This document shows, one piece after another, positions 51,948-60,415 of a stretch of 64,000 nt of DNA. The stretch's first letter is position 1. Every line of letters begins with the position of its first letter. Below the pieces are notes generated by a model that was not told the origin of the DNA, did not search any database, and worked only from the letters and a program-made list of their open reading frames with translations. Where the stretch lies: the NCBI GenBank assembly GCA_963766765.1, contig CAVYBR010000005.1, positions 1-64,000 of the forward strand, written 5' to 3'. A program made the position numbers and the translations under genes. This DNA is from JACCQS01 sp963766765 (GTDB lineage Bacteria; Actinomycetota; Actinomycetes; Mycobacteriales; Geodermatophilaceae).

Positions 51948-52934
51948 TCAGTTCAGGTAATCGCGCAGTTGGTCGGCGCGCTCGGGCCGGCGGAGCTTGG
52001 CCATCGAGTCACGCTCGATCTGGCGTACCCGCTCACGGGAGAGCCCGAAGGCCCGCCCGATCTGCTCGAGCGTGCGCGGCGGGGTTCCGTCCAGCCCGAA
52101 GCGGGCGGTCACCACCTTGCGCTCACGCTCGTCGAGGGTGTCGAGCACGTTGCCGAGGTCCTGGCGCATCATCTGGAACGCGACTGCGTCCTCGGCCACC
52201 GGGGCATCCGCGTCCTCGATGAAGTCACCGAAGCGGGACTGCTCGTCACTGCCGACCGCCTGGTCCAGGCTGACCAGGTCCCGGGAGTGGTCGAGCAACT
52301 CGGCAACGCGCTCGGGTGTGATGTCGAGCTCGAGGCCGATCTCCTCATGTGTGGGCTCGCGCTCCAGCGTCTGCTGGATCCGGCGCCGGGTGCGCACCAC
52401 CTTGTTGACCTGCTCGGCCAGGTGCACGGGCAACCGGATCGTGCGGCCGGAGTCGGCCATCGCGCGAGTGATCGCCTGGCGAATCCACCAGGTGGCATAG
52501 GTCGAGAACTTGAAACCCTTGGCGTAGTCGAACTTCTCGACCGCGCGGATCAGCCCCAGGTTGCCTTCCTGAATCAGGTCGAGGAAGGACATCCCGTGAC
52601 CGGTGTAGCGCTTGGCCAGGGAAACGACGAGCCGGAGGTTTGCCTCGAGCATCGCCCGCTTGGCGGCCCGGCCGTCCTCGGCGAGGGCCTGGTAGTCCCG
52701 CTTGCGAGCAGCGGACAGGCGCGGCGTCTCGGCGAGCAGTCGCTCAGCGTAGAGCCCGGCTTCGATCCGCTTGGAAAGATCAACTTCCTGTTCGGCGTTG
52801 AGCAGGGGGGTCTTGCCGATCGTGTTGAGGTACACCCGGACGAGGTCGGTGGACATGACCCCACCGGCGTCGGACGTGCGGGTACTGCCGGACACCGACA
52901 CGGTGTCTCGGTCTTCGGACTGGACGACGGTCAC
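51948..52934 (-). CDS. Sigma-70 family factor, SigB/principal-like (group 2)
   Basis: 328 residues with regions 1.2 (DLVRVYLNTIGKTPLLNAEQ), 2 (NLRLVVSLAKRYTGHGMSFL, DLIQEGNLGLIRAVEKFDYA, FSTYATWWIRQAITRAM), 3 (REPTHEEIGLELDITPERVA) and 4 (RTLEQIGRAFGLSRERVRQI). It lacks the Lys/Ala-rich N-terminus and non-conserved region of the primary factor at the right edge, and matches the short actinobacterial SigB-type (non-essential, stress or stationary) paralogue. The start is GTG 52934; the frame is open further upstream, but homology begins near residue 25. It ends LRDYLN, against LRDYLD in SigA. Confidence 0.93.
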   Translation of the reverse strand: MTVVQSEDRDTVSVSGSTRTSDAGGVMSTDLVRVYLNTIGKTPLLNAEQEVDLSKRIEAGLYAERLLAETPRLSAARKRDYQALAEDGRAAKRAMLEANLRLVVSLAKRYTGHGMSFLDLIQEGNLGLIRAVEKFDYAKGFKFSTYATWWIRQAITRAMADSGRTIRLPVHLAEQVNKVVRTRRRIQQTLEREPTHEEIGLELDITPERVAELLDHSRDLVSLDQAVGSDEQSRFGDFIEDADAPVAEDAVAFQMMRQDLGNVLDTLDERERKVVTARFGLDGTPPRTLEQIGRAFGLSRERVRQIERDSMAKLRRPERADQLRDYLN

Positions 52935-53125
52935 TAGGTCATCCGTTCTGCCAGCGCAGTGGCGTAGATCTCTGTGTTTGTCTCTATGTTCAACGTTTTT
53001 CCCGCGCTGGTGTTCCAGCGTCCACATAACGTTCGGCGCAGAGCCCGATAAAGGTGGGATCACCCATCAGAAGCCGTTCCCTGCGGCGTAACCTCGGGAC
53101 CACGTCGACTCGAGGGAGACACCGG

Positions 53126-53713
53126 GTGCCGGTCATGCTCAGCCAGAACGCCGACGCGGATGCGCTGCTCGACCGCGACCCGCTTGCGCTGCTCGTCGGC
53201 ATGGTGCTCGACCAACAGGTGCCGCTCGAAAAGGCATTCTCCTCGCCGCTGGAACTGACCAGGCGCTTGGGACACGACCTGGATGCCCGTGAGTTAGCGG
53301 AATTCGACCCGCTCGAGCTGGCTGCCGTCTTTTCCGAGCGCCCTGCTCTGCACCGGTTCCCGGCGGCCATGGCCGGGCGGGTTCAGCAGGTCGCCCGCGT
53401 GCTCGTGACCGACTATGACGGCGAGGTGACCCGGCTCTGGGAGGGCGTCAGCGACGGGCAGGAGCTCCTCGCGAGGATCGCTGCGCTGCCCGGCTTCGGC
53501 AAGCAGAAGGCGGCCATCTACCTCGCCCTGCTCGGCAAGCAACGTGACATCCGCCCGCCCGGGTGGCGCGAGGCGGCGGGGAAGTACGGCGCCGACGGGG
53601 TCTATCTCTCGGTGGCCGACATCACCGATCGGGAGTCCCTGACCCGCGTTCGGGAGTACAAGCAGAGCCTGAAGGCCGCCGCGAAGGCCGCCGCCAAGGT
53701 CGCCGCGACGTGA
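53126..53713 (+). CDS. HhH-GPD-type base-excision-repair-related protein
   Basis: 195 residues. LLVGMVLDQQVPLEKAFSSP and AALPGFGKQKAAIYLALLGK (helix-hairpin-helix) match a small actinobacterial family annotated 'HhH-GPD-type base excision DNA repair protein'. The catalytic Lys/Asp pair of true glycosylases is not evident: the HhH is followed by QRDIRPPGWREAAGKY without the usual Asp, so enzymatic activity is uncertain. The C-terminus is a Lys/Ala-rich helix (KQSLKAAAKAAAKVAAT). Start GTG 53126 behind GGGAG; ATG 53135 is possible. Its TGA overlaps the GTG of the next gene. Confidence 0.8.
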   Translation: MPVMLSQNADADALLDRDPLALLVGMVLDQQVPLEKAFSSPLELTRRLGHDLDARELAEFDPLELAAVFSERPALHRFPAAMAGRVQQVARVLVTDYDGEVTRLWEGVSDGQELLARIAALPGFGKQKAAIYLALLGKQRDIRPPGWREAAGKYGADGVYLSVADITDRESLTRVREYKQSLKAAAKAAAKVAAT

Positions 53714-54063
53714 AGCGCGACCGCAGGGGTGGTGGCAGCGAACCGATCCTCATCACAGAGGCGGCACCAAGTCTGCTGGAGCAGCACGAGGCACGCAAAC
53801 GCAGGTACATCCTCACGATGGCGGTCCGCGCGGTCTGCCTGATCCTGGCGACGGTCTTCTATCAGGTCCTGTGGGTCATGGCTGTCTTCGCCGTCCTGGC
53901 GATCGTTCTGCCATGGATCGCGGTCATGGTCGCCAATGACCGGCCGCCGAAGAAGTCCCTGAATGCGCACCGGTTCCGGGGAGCGCCCGACGAGGTGTCC
54001 CTGGCGAGTCCTGCGGCGAAGCGGGCGATCGCACCGGTACGGGTCATCGACGGCGACAACTGA
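53710..54063 (+). CDS. DUF3099 family membrane protein
   Basis: 117 residues. ILITEAAPSLLEQHEARKRR YI-type opening, a conserved 'ITEA.pS...........R+..Y...M..R..C', is diagnostic of DUF3099. Two hydrophobic helices (about 35-55 and 57-80) with LPWIAVMVANDRPPKK follow, then a basic/Ser-rich tail. The function is unknown. Start GTG 53710 overlaps the HhH-GPD stop by 4 bp (GTGA), so the two are co-translated. Confidence 0.85.
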   Translation: MKRDRRGGGSEPILITEAAPSLLEQHEARKRRYILTMAVRAVCLILATVFYQVLWVMAVFAVLAIVLPWIAVMVANDRPPKKSLNAHRFRGAPDEVSLASPAAKRAIAPVRVIDGDN

Positions 54064-54074
54064 GGCGCTGAGTC

Positions 54075-54563
54075 GTGGAACTGGGCACTCTCCTGTTGAT
54101 CGGCCTCGCCATGGCGGTCGGGCTGATCGGGGTCATCATTCCGGTGATTCCCGGCCTGTTGCTGATCGGTGCTGCCGGGTTGGGGTGGGCGTTGCTGGCC
54201 GACGGCGCCGGCGCGTGGGTGGTGTTTGGCGTGATGGTCGCCGTCCTCCTCATCGGCACGGTTGCGAAGTACGTGCTGCCCAGTCGCACGCTGCGCCAAG
54301 CCGGGGCGCCAACGTCGACCCTGTTGTTCGGTGCGATCGGCGGGATTGTGGGGTTTTTCGTGATTCCCGTGATCGGTCTTCTGGTCGGCGCCGTGGCAGG
54401 TATCTACGTCGCGGAGTGGCGTCGCCTGACCGACTCCAAGGCTGCTGGTCGATCGACCCTGGCCACGCTGAAGGCGATCGGCGTCGGGCTGATCATCGAA
54501 CTCCTGGCCGGCCTAGTCGCTGTGGCCATCTGGTTCGTAGCAGTCATCGCCGGTGTCAGCTGA
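54075..54563 (+). CDS. DUF456 family membrane protein
   Basis: 162 residues, four to five hydrophobic helices. GLAMAVGLIGVIIPVIPGLL is the DUF456 signature (G..G...P..PG). GAIGGIVGFFVIPVIGLLVG and AEWRRLTDSKAAGRSTLATL also fit. The function is unknown. GTG start 54075, 11 bp after the DUF3099 gene; the three genes from 53126 form a compact operon. Confidence 0.85.
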   Translation: MELGTLLLIGLAMAVGLIGVIIPVIPGLLLIGAAGLGWALLADGAGAWVVFGVMVAVLLIGTVAKYVLPSRTLRQAGAPTSTLLFGAIGGIVGFFVIPVIGLLVGAVAGIYVAEWRRLTDSKAAGRSTLATLKAIGVGLIIELLAGLVAVAIWFVAVIAGVS

Positions 54564-54626
54564 CGCCGCCCCATCGGCGCGCCCTCCTGGCCGCTGAACG
54601 GCGAACGGCCCAAGCGCGTGGTCCGG

Positions 54627-55520
54627 CTACTGCGCACCCCAGCGCGTGACGACGTCGGCCGCAGCTGCCTGCCCGGCGTCCAGGCAGTCGCTGGGCGGTC
54701 TGCGGCTCAACCAGGCCGCGAGCAGACCCGCCGTGAACGCATCTCCGGCCCCGGTCGTGTCAACGACGGGACCTCGCAGGACCGCTGCCGGCCGTTCGTA
54801 CACGCCGCTCCGGTCGGCCCACAGCGCTCCCGCCGCACCCCTTGTGACGACGACGGTCGGGAAGATCCAGGCGAGCTCGCGGGCGCCCGCCGCGACGTCG
54901 GTCGAGCCGCTCAGCGCGAGTGCCTCGTCGGTGTTGGGCAGCAACACGTCGACCGGTGCGATCTCGGCGAGGAATCTCGCAGTCCCGTATGCGCGCAGCG
55001 GTCCCACGGATGCAGGGTCGACCGACACGGTGCGGCCGAGCGCTTTGGCCAAGCCGATCGCCGTACGGACCGCAGATCCCGTGGCCCGGTCGAACATGGA
55101 ATATCCCGACACATGCAGATGTCGATGAGCGGCGATCAGGTCCGCGCCGAGGTCCGTGTCGCACAGCGCACGGTTGGCACCGCGGTCGCTGGCCATGCTG
55201 CGTTCGCCGTCCGCGCCGACGATCGCGACGACGACGCCCGTTCGCGATTGGCTGACCGATCGCAGAGCCAGGTGCACGCCTGCGGCATGTAGCTGCTCGA
55301 TGACAGCGCCGGAATCGCCAGCACCGACGCAACCCGCCAAGGTTGTGGACATCCCCTGCTGGGCGAGCCCAACGGCGACATTCGCCCCGGCTCCGCCCGG
55401 CCGCTGCCGGATTTCTGCGGCGACATCGGTCCCGTACTCGATCGGAGCTTCCGATCGCACCAAGACGTCGAGGTTGACATCACCCACGACGAGGACATCC
55501 CCGGATGCGGCGTGCATCAC
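54627..55520 (-). CDS. psuK: PfkB-family carbohydrate kinase, probable pseudouridine kinase PsuK
   Basis: 297 residues of the ribokinase/PfkB family: VLVVGDVNLDVLVRSEAPIE, QRPGGAGANVAVGLAQQG (PfkB signature 1), LLPNTDEALALSGSTD, VVTRGAAGALWADR and VVDTTGAGDAFTAGLLAAWL (signature 2 with catalytic Asp in GAGD). Substrate choice rests on context: it follows psuG by 32 bp in the same orientation, and PsuK phosphorylates pseudouridine for PsuG. Adenosine kinase or ribokinase activity cannot be excluded from sequence alone. Start GTG 55520 or ATG 55517. Confidence 0.8.
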   Translation of the reverse strand: MMHAASGDVLVVGDVNLDVLVRSEAPIEYGTDVAAEIRQRPGGAGANVAVGLAQQGMSTTLAGCVGAGDSGAVIEQLHAAGVHLALRSVSQSRTGVVVAIVGADGERSMASDRGANRALCDTDLGADLIAAHRHLHVSGYSMFDRATGSAVRTAIGLAKALGRTVSVDPASVGPLRAYGTARFLAEIAPVDVLLPNTDEALALSGSTDVAAGARELAWIFPTVVVTRGAAGALWADRSGVYERPAAVLRGPVVDTTGAGDAFTAGLLAAWLSRRPPSDCLDAGQAAAADVVTRWGAQ

Positions 55521-55525
55521 GTCAG

Positions 55526-55551
55526 AGGCCGGTCACTCGGAGGCCGGTCAC
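55526..55551. repeat. Short direct repeat in the psuG-psuK gap
   Basis: AGGCCGGTCAC occurs twice, separated by TCGG, in the 32-bp gap between the two genes. It looks like a small local duplication of 15 bp. Confidence 0.6.
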
Positions 55552-55552
55552 G

Positions 55553-56464
55553 TCAGCTGCCGAGAGCGGAATGCTGCACCGCGATCTGGGCGGCGAGCAC
55601 GGCGTTCCTGAGCACGAGATCGACGTTGACCTCCTGGGTGCGCCCGCCGCTGGCGGTGTGCAGGCGTTCCAGGATGTACGGGGTGACCGCCTTGCCGCTG
55701 ATGCCGGCTTCCGCGGCCGCTGCGATGGCGTAGTTGAGGACGGTGTCGTGCAGACCGGGCTCGAGCTGCGCCTCGACCGGTAAGGGATTGGCCACGATCA
55801 GAGCTGCGCCGGAGACTCCAGCGCCGGCCGCGAAGATCCTCGCAACCTCTTCCGGTGTCTCGCAGCGCCACTCGACCGGTGATCCGGAATCGCTGACGTA
55901 GAACCCGGGAAAGACGTCGGTCTGGAAGCCGAGGACGCCGACGGAGAGGCTCTCCAGGCGCTGCAACGTCGCCGGCACATCAAGGATCGACTTCACCCCA
56001 GCACAGACAACGATGATTCGGGTCACGGCCAGAGTTGTGAGATCGGCAGACTCGTCGAAACTCTCGCTGGCACCCCGATGCACGCCGCCGATTCCGCCGG
56101 TGGCAAAGACCGAGATTCCGGCCGCGTGGGCAAGAGCCGCGGTGCTTGCCACCGTCGTCGCCCCACTCAGCCCGAGTCCGGCCGCCATAGGCACATCCCG
56201 GATGCCGAGCTTGGGTAGGTCCGCTTCGGAGCAGATCCGCTCCAGCTCGGCGTCGGAAAGGCCGATGTGGGCCACCCCGTCCAGCATCGCGATCGTCGCC
56301 GGGATCGCACCGTGTTCTCGTACGAGAGCCTCGAGCTGGCGCCCGGTCTCGAGGTTGCCGGGTTGCGGGAGGCCATGGGCCAAGAGCGTGCTCTCCAACG
56401 CCACCACGGGCTTGCCCTCGGCCAACGCCGTCGCAACATCAGCGTGACGATCGACGGCAACCAC
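55553..56464 (-). CDS. psuG: Pseudouridine-5'-phosphate glycosidase PsuG
   Basis: 303 residues. It splits pseudouridine 5'-phosphate into uracil and ribose 5-phosphate (the reverse favoured in vitro). Landmarks: PVVALESTLLAHGLPQPGNL (E/ST..aHG.P.P.N), PATIAMLDGVAHIGLSD, LGIRDVPMAAGLGLSGATTV (catalytic Lys region, here KLGIRD), FATGGIGGVHRGASESFDES (Mn2+-binding D/E), LQRLESLSVGVLGFQTDVFP and ANPLPVEAQL. Start GTG 56464. With the downstream PfkB kinase it forms a pseudouridine salvage/degradation operon, recycling uracil from degraded tRNA and rRNA. Confidence 0.95.
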   Translation of the reverse strand: MVAVDRHADVATALAEGKPVVALESTLLAHGLPQPGNLETGRQLEALVREHGAIPATIAMLDGVAHIGLSDAELERICSEADLPKLGIRDVPMAAGLGLSGATTVASTAALAHAAGISVFATGGIGGVHRGASESFDESADLTTLAVTRIIVVCAGVKSILDVPATLQRLESLSVGVLGFQTDVFPGFYVSDSGSPVEWRCETPEEVARIFAAGAGVSGAALIVANPLPVEAQLEPGLHDTVLNYAIAAAAEAGISGKAVTPYILERLHTASGGRTQEVNVDLVLRNAVLAAQIAVQHSALGS

Positions 56465-56509
56465 GCCCAGGAGGCTAGTCGCCCACCGGGGTCTGCCAGC
56501 TCTGTACGG

Positions 56510-57415
56510 CTACAGCGGATCTTCGAGGACTACGCCGCCGCCGTCGCTGACGTAGCGCGTCCAGTCATCGGCGAACCAGCGCCACCGGTGCCGGTGTGCC
56601 GGATCCGGATACCAGTCCGGCGCGGGAACCGGCTCGGCCGCGATCGGCCCTTCCTGAGCGGCGTGGGAGCCCCGGCCACCCTCCGGGCCGGCCGCATCGG
56701 GTCGGTTGCTCGGGTGCGTGCCGGGCGCACCCGCCGAGCTGTCACCGGCTTCGTAGTCGCGCAGCAGCTGGTTGATCTCGTGTTCGGTGCCCCGGGTCGC
56801 CCAGGACTTCTCCCGCAGGCTGACCAGCATCCGGATGATGTCACCGTGCACGCTGAGGTCGGTCTCTTCGATGAGCGCTCGGCGCAACTGATCGACCGCC
56901 GAGCCCTGCGCCCTGGGATCGAGTTGGGTGTCGTCGATCTGTTGGCGCAATTGCATCAAGTACCCGAAGGGGATCATCGGCGGCGCCGGCAACGGATCGG
57001 GCAGCGGGGTCACCCGCCGGCCCGCCTCGTCCACGGCGGCCAGGAGCGCGAAGGCGGACAAGGCATCGTCTGGACGGAAGGAGATGATCTGCACCGCCCC
57101 GAACGGAGTCAGGCGCGGATTCGCGATGTTCCCGACGCGGACTGGCACGACCGGGCGGCTCAAGGCGGTTGCATACTCCAACTCCGTACGACACGGCTTG
57201 GACTTCAGCGAGTCGTCGGATAGCGCGAACAGGAACACCGACGCGCTACGGATGTTCTCCAGGATCGAGTCCCACCAGATCTCTCCGCCGGTCAGCGCAT
57301 TGTCGAACCAGACCTCTTTGCGGGCGGCCTCGAGCCCGCGAACGAGCGCCTTCACGGCGACCTCGTCGCTGCGCGAGTAGCTCATGAAGATGGCCATGTC
57401 ATCGATCCTCACCAT
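56510..57415 (-). CDS. TIR-domain protein with C-terminal DUF2510
   Basis: 301 residues. TIR domain at 8-140: AIFMSYSRSDEVAVKALVRG (box 1), VWFDNALTGGEIWWDSILEN (BB-loop/box 2), VFLFALSDDSLKSKPCRTEL with the Cys-x-x-Glu position of NADase TIRs (Glu78), and a beta-strand VVPVRVG. A proline-rich linker and helical segment follow (LRQQIDDTQLDPRAQGSAVD), then a Gly/Pro/Ala spacer and a DUF2510 module (APDWYPDPAHRHRWRWFADD). TIR domains with this Glu hydrolyse or cyclise NAD+. The gene is on the same strand, 108 bp downstream of a 2-TM SLATT gene, suggesting a TIR signal/membrane-effector pair. An alternative start is ATG 57397. No signal peptide. Confidence 0.88.
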   Translation of the reverse strand: MVRIDDMAIFMSYSRSDEVAVKALVRGLEAARKEVWFDNALTGGEIWWDSILENIRSASVFLFALSDDSLKSKPCRTELEYATALSRPVVPVRVGNIANPRLTPFGAVQIISFRPDDALSAFALLAAVDEAGRRVTPLPDPLPAPPMIPFGYLMQLRQQIDDTQLDPRAQGSAVDQLRRALIEETDLSVHGDIIRMLVSLREKSWATRGTEHEINQLLRDYEAGDSSAGAPGTHPSNRPDAAGPEGGRGSHAAQEGPIAAEPVPAPDWYPDPAHRHRWRWFADDWTRYVSDGGGVVLEDPL

Positions 57416-57523
57416 GGCGGCTGATCGGCAGGACGCGGTCGTCCGCCTCCGTCACTCGACTGGCGCACAGAATACTGCGGTTGAGCTGCGCACAGTATGT
57501 GTTCGGATCGGGGCGGTGCGTGG

Positions 57524-58444
57524 TCAGGTTGCCTCAGATTGCGGGCGCTCGGTGCGCTTTGCCATCCACATCGTGTGCTCGCGGGAGACCGCGCCCTCAC
57601 CGTCGTCGACCATCCGGGCCAGGTCTTCGTCGGTGTCCACGACATCGTGGATCGACCGGATGGTCAGGAGTTCCTGGTAGGCCAGGGCGTAGGCCTTGGC
57701 CAGCTCCCCATGCCGACCGAGTTGGTTCCATGCCGCGAATGCCGCCGCAATGGAACCGAACAGACCCAGCAACCCCAGGTCAGCGACGTCAGTGCTGAAG
57801 AAGATGAGGACGGCGGACATGATCGCCGCGACCTCGGCGCTCAGGGCCGCCGTGGCCCAGCGTCGGCTCGCCCGTGCGTGTCGCTCGGCTGACCGCCCGT
57901 ACCACTTCACCTGGTCGTCGAGTCGCTCCCGCAGGTAGAGGCGATGGCGCTCGCCGCGGGGCAGCTCGCGTAGGCGGCGCATCGTGGGTGTGATCTGCTG
58001 CGCCGACTCCGTCATGTGGCCCCGGGTCAGCACGATGCCGGGCCGGGCACGCAGCGTCGCGCCCAGTCGCTCACCGAACTTCCGGTCGGCGTCGGGGCCG
58101 TCGAAGGGTGGCGTCCCCGCGATATAGCGCCACGTGTCGGTCTTGACCGTCTCGGCGACTGCTCGTCCGTCGAACCACGCTGCGTCGTCAGCGCGCTTGC
58201 GGGTCAGCAGCCGAATCGCGAGCGCGCCAAGAAACACCAGCCCACCGATGGTTGCCCCGACTCGCCCGCGGCCGCCGACGACGGCGAGCGTCGTTCCAGC
58301 CACGGCCCCGGAGACGAGCAGGATCAGTTCCAGGGAGGCCAGCCGCTTGTAGCGGCGCTGGCCGTCGATCGCGACCTGGTTGGCCGCCTGAAACAGCGCC
58401 GGGAAGTCCGCAGGCTCGACCATCGGCTGCGCCGCTTCGCTCAT
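57524..58444 (-). CDS. SLATT-type (DUF4231) 2-TM effector-like membrane protein
   Basis: 306 residues. Two pairs of membrane helices: about 36-82 (LELILLVSGAVAGTTLAVVG, GGLVFLGALAIRLL) and about 196-242 (ALSAEVAAIMSAVLIFFSTD, GLLGLFGSIAAAFAAWNQL). The helix before the second pair reads YLRERLDDQVKWYGRSAERH, the DQ..WY signature of SLATT_1; the first half with WRYIAGTPPFDGPDADRKFG resembles SLATT_3. Tandem SLATT_3-SLATT_1 proteins are predicted pore-forming effectors in nucleotide-signalled conflict systems. It is encoded upstream of the TIR gene and divergently from DUF3039. The biological role is inferred only. Confidence 0.75.
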   Translation of the reverse strand: MSEAAQPMVEPADFPALFQAANQVAIDGQRRYKRLASLELILLVSGAVAGTTLAVVGGRGRVGATIGGLVFLGALAIRLLTRKRADDAAWFDGRAVAETVKTDTWRYIAGTPPFDGPDADRKFGERLGATLRARPGIVLTRGHMTESAQQITPTMRRLRELPRGERHRLYLRERLDDQVKWYGRSAERHARASRRWATAALSAEVAAIMSAVLIFFSTDVADLGLLGLFGSIAAAFAAWNQLGRHGELAKAYALAYQELLTIRSIHDVVDTDEDLARMVDDGEGAVSREHTMWMAKRTERPQSEAT

Positions 58445-58506
58445 CTGATCGGTTACTCCCAGACAGGTGGCAGAGCCTGAAGGATTCGCGGATCGTAACT
58501 GGCATC

Positions 58507-58746
58507 ATGGTCGCTGTGACGAGAGTTGAGACGATCGAGCGGCCTGATATCCGCGATCAGGAGAGCAGTACGCCCGACGAGGTCTTCCACTACGTCAGGA
58601 AGAACAAGATCGCCGAAAGCGCGGTCCTGGGGTCCATGGTGCAAGCACTGTGCGGTGAGATCTTCCCGGTGACGAAGACACCCAAACCGGGCAGCCCGGT
58701 CTGCGAGCCGTGCAAGGAGATCTACGCGCAGCTTCGCAAGGAGTAG
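58507..58746 (+). CDS. DUF3039 domain-containing protein
   Basis: 79 residues. DEVFHYVRKNKIAESAVLGS, MVQALCGEIFPVTKTPKPGS and PVCEPCKEIYAQLRKE carry the DUF3039 pattern (H-Y-V-.-K, ALCG, P-.-C-.-.-C). One Cys in ALCG and two in CEPC, with the His, could bind zinc. The family is small, actinobacterial and without established function. Start ATG 58507, divergent from the SLATT gene 62 bp away. Confidence 0.88.
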   Translation: MVAVTRVETIERPDIRDQESSTPDEVFHYVRKNKIAESAVLGSMVQALCGEIFPVTKTPKPGSPVCEPCKEIYAQLRKE

Positions 58747-58754
58747 CTCGGACG

Positions 58755-60251
58755 TCAGACTCCCAGTGCCCCCCAGTCGCCGAAGATCGCGATGCTGAGC
58801 CCGGTGCTGGCCTGGATGTTGACGAACAGAGTCCGATAGTCCGAGCTGAATGTGGATCCGGCGAACTCATCGCCACCGATATCAGTGCCCTTGGGGATCA
58901 GGTTCTGGGCGATGTCGAACAACACCCCATTCTTGGTCAGCCCACGCAGGAAGTTCCCGTTCACGCTGTCCTCGCAGATGACCAGCGTCCCGTTCTTGCT
59001 TGTCGTGATGTTGTCCGGGAAGTCGAGCACATCCGGGCCGGGGGAGACGTAGACGAGTTCGAGCTCCCGGGTCAGCGTGTGATAGGCCCAGATCTGGCCG
59101 AACCCGCTGCCGAAGCCCGAGACCGTGAGACCGGGATCGCCGCGTACCCACGGCGCTTGGGCCCCGCCGCCCTGCGTGGACGTGAAGTACACGGTGCTGC
59201 TCGAGGCGTCGTACTTCGCGCCCTCCAGCCGGGAGAAGTACGCAGCCCCCTGTTCCCAGCCCTGTTCGGCTACTGCGTGGATTGCTTCGTCGTTGGTCAC
59301 CGTGGGGATCGGCGTCGGCCCCGACGTGTCCATCGGGAAGGTCGGGTCGGCGTCGTCGATCTCCACCCACCGGACCGGGAAGCGCTGACCGATCGTGGTG
59401 GCCGCCTCGAGCCGGGCTTCGGGTTGGCCTTGAATTGCCAGCGCGAACAGCCGACCTCCGTCGCGCAGCCGGCGGACCGGGCCCGGCCGACGTGGCGGTA
59501 CGTAGCGGTAAAAACCGCTGGGAAAGGCGAAGTCGTCTTCGGTCAGATAAAAGGCCTTCTCGCCGGGTGAGTACGCGATGGCTTCGTGTGAGAACCGACC
59601 GGTCGCCTTGATCGGCACGGCGTCGGAGACACCATCGGCCGGCACCTCGAACAGGTACCCGTGCTTCTGCTGCAGGAGCACATTCTTGACGTACGTCGTC
59701 GGCGGCGCGGTGCCCCGGTTGAAGTCATCGAACACGTCTGGGCCGTTGACCGTTTCCTGGCAGGTCACCCAGCTGCCCCACGGCATGCCGCCGCCGGCGC
59801 AGTTGCCCTGGCTGCCGGTCAGGCTCGCCCACGAGTCGATGACGGTGCCGTCGGGACTCACCAGGACGTTTGTGGTGCCGCCGATCGCCGCGGAGTCGTA
59901 CGGCGCGATTGTCGTGGCGAACGGCGTCCCCGGACCGAGAATCTCGTGGTTGCGGACCAGTCGGGTGTTGCCGTTCGGCCCGGGGAAGGCAGCCATGCCG
60001 TCGTGCCGTCCCGGGACCACGGTCCCGTCGCCGAGAAGCTCACCAGTGGGTTGGAACGAGCGGTAGGACAAGGCGGCCGGCAGCGCGAGCCGTACCACCC
60101 CGTCGCGGAGGTCAGGTTTGCCGACCAGCGCTGGACCGGCGGTCGCGCTCGGGGCGGCATTGGCCTGCCGGGCGAAGAAGCCGGCGAAGGGCCCGGCGAG
60201 GGCGACTGCGGCCCCGGCCTTGAGGACGGTGCGTCGATCGACCTGGCTCAT
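58755..60251 (-). CDS. Tat-exported DUF839 / PhoX-like phosphatase family protein
   Basis: 498 residues. A twin-arginine signal peptide, MSQVDRRTVLKAGAAVALAG, is cleaved near ...RQANA, implying export in folded form. The mature protein has the DUF839/PhoX propeller motifs: GRHDGMAAFPGPNGNTRLVR, NHEI, GGTTNVLV, CAGGGMPWGSWVTCQET (Cys/Glu ligands), FSHEAIAYSP, YLTEDDFAFPSGFYRYVP, DNITTSKNGTLVICED and DEFAGSTFS. PhoX enzymes are Ca/Fe alkaline phosphatases acting on phosphoesters outside the cell; whether this member is active is not certain. Start ATG 60251 after AGGAGG; upstream in-frame starts lie in the terminator region. Confidence 0.88.
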   Translation of the reverse strand: MSQVDRRTVLKAGAAVALAGPFAGFFARQANAAPSATAGPALVGKPDLRDGVVRLALPAALSYRSFQPTGELLGDGTVVPGRHDGMAAFPGPNGNTRLVRNHEILGPGTPFATTIAPYDSAAIGGTTNVLVSPDGTVIDSWASLTGSQGNCAGGGMPWGSWVTCQETVNGPDVFDDFNRGTAPPTTYVKNVLLQQKHGYLFEVPADGVSDAVPIKATGRFSHEAIAYSPGEKAFYLTEDDFAFPSGFYRYVPPRRPGPVRRLRDGGRLFALAIQGQPEARLEAATTIGQRFPVRWVEIDDADPTFPMDTSGPTPIPTVTNDEAIHAVAEQGWEQGAAYFSRLEGAKYDASSSTVYFTSTQGGGAQAPWVRGDPGLTVSGFGSGFGQIWAYHTLTRELELVYVSPGPDVLDFPDNITTSKNGTLVICEDSVNGNFLRGLTKNGVLFDIAQNLIPKGTDIGGDEFAGSTFSSDYRTLFVNIQASTGLSIAIFGDWGALGV

Positions 60252-60339
60252 GCGATCCTCCTGCGCTGGCGTACGGCTACTGAGCCCACGAACCGTACAA
60301 CGCAATGCCCTGCCCTGGAAGGTGACACCACGCAAAACA

Positions 60340-60380
60340 ACGGGCTGCCGCGGGACTTTGTGAGTCCGGCGACAGCCCGT
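60340..60380 (-). terminator. Intrinsic terminator downstream of the DUF7455 gene
   Basis: A long hairpin with outer arms ACGGGCTG/CAGCCCGT and inner arms GGACT/AGTCC around TTGTG. On the minus strand it is followed by TTGTTTTG, so it would terminate the DUF7455 transcript 36 bp after its stop. It sits just upstream of the DUF839 start and insulates that gene. Confidence 0.8.
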
Positions 60381-60415
60381 CGGGATGTCTAAGGGCGGGG
60401 CAGGCCCGCGCTGGG

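Noticed and set aside
53126..53713. Endonuclease III or MutY orthologue
   Set aside because: Only the HhH is recognisable. The catalytic Asp/Lys and iron-sulfur cysteines of those enzymes are not visible, so only the wider HhH-GPD label is given.
54627..56464. psuG-psuK as part of the TIR/SLATT system
   Set aside because: Pseudouridine salvage is a complete, well-known operon by itself, and the TIR gene has its own spacing; nothing links them beyond adjacency.
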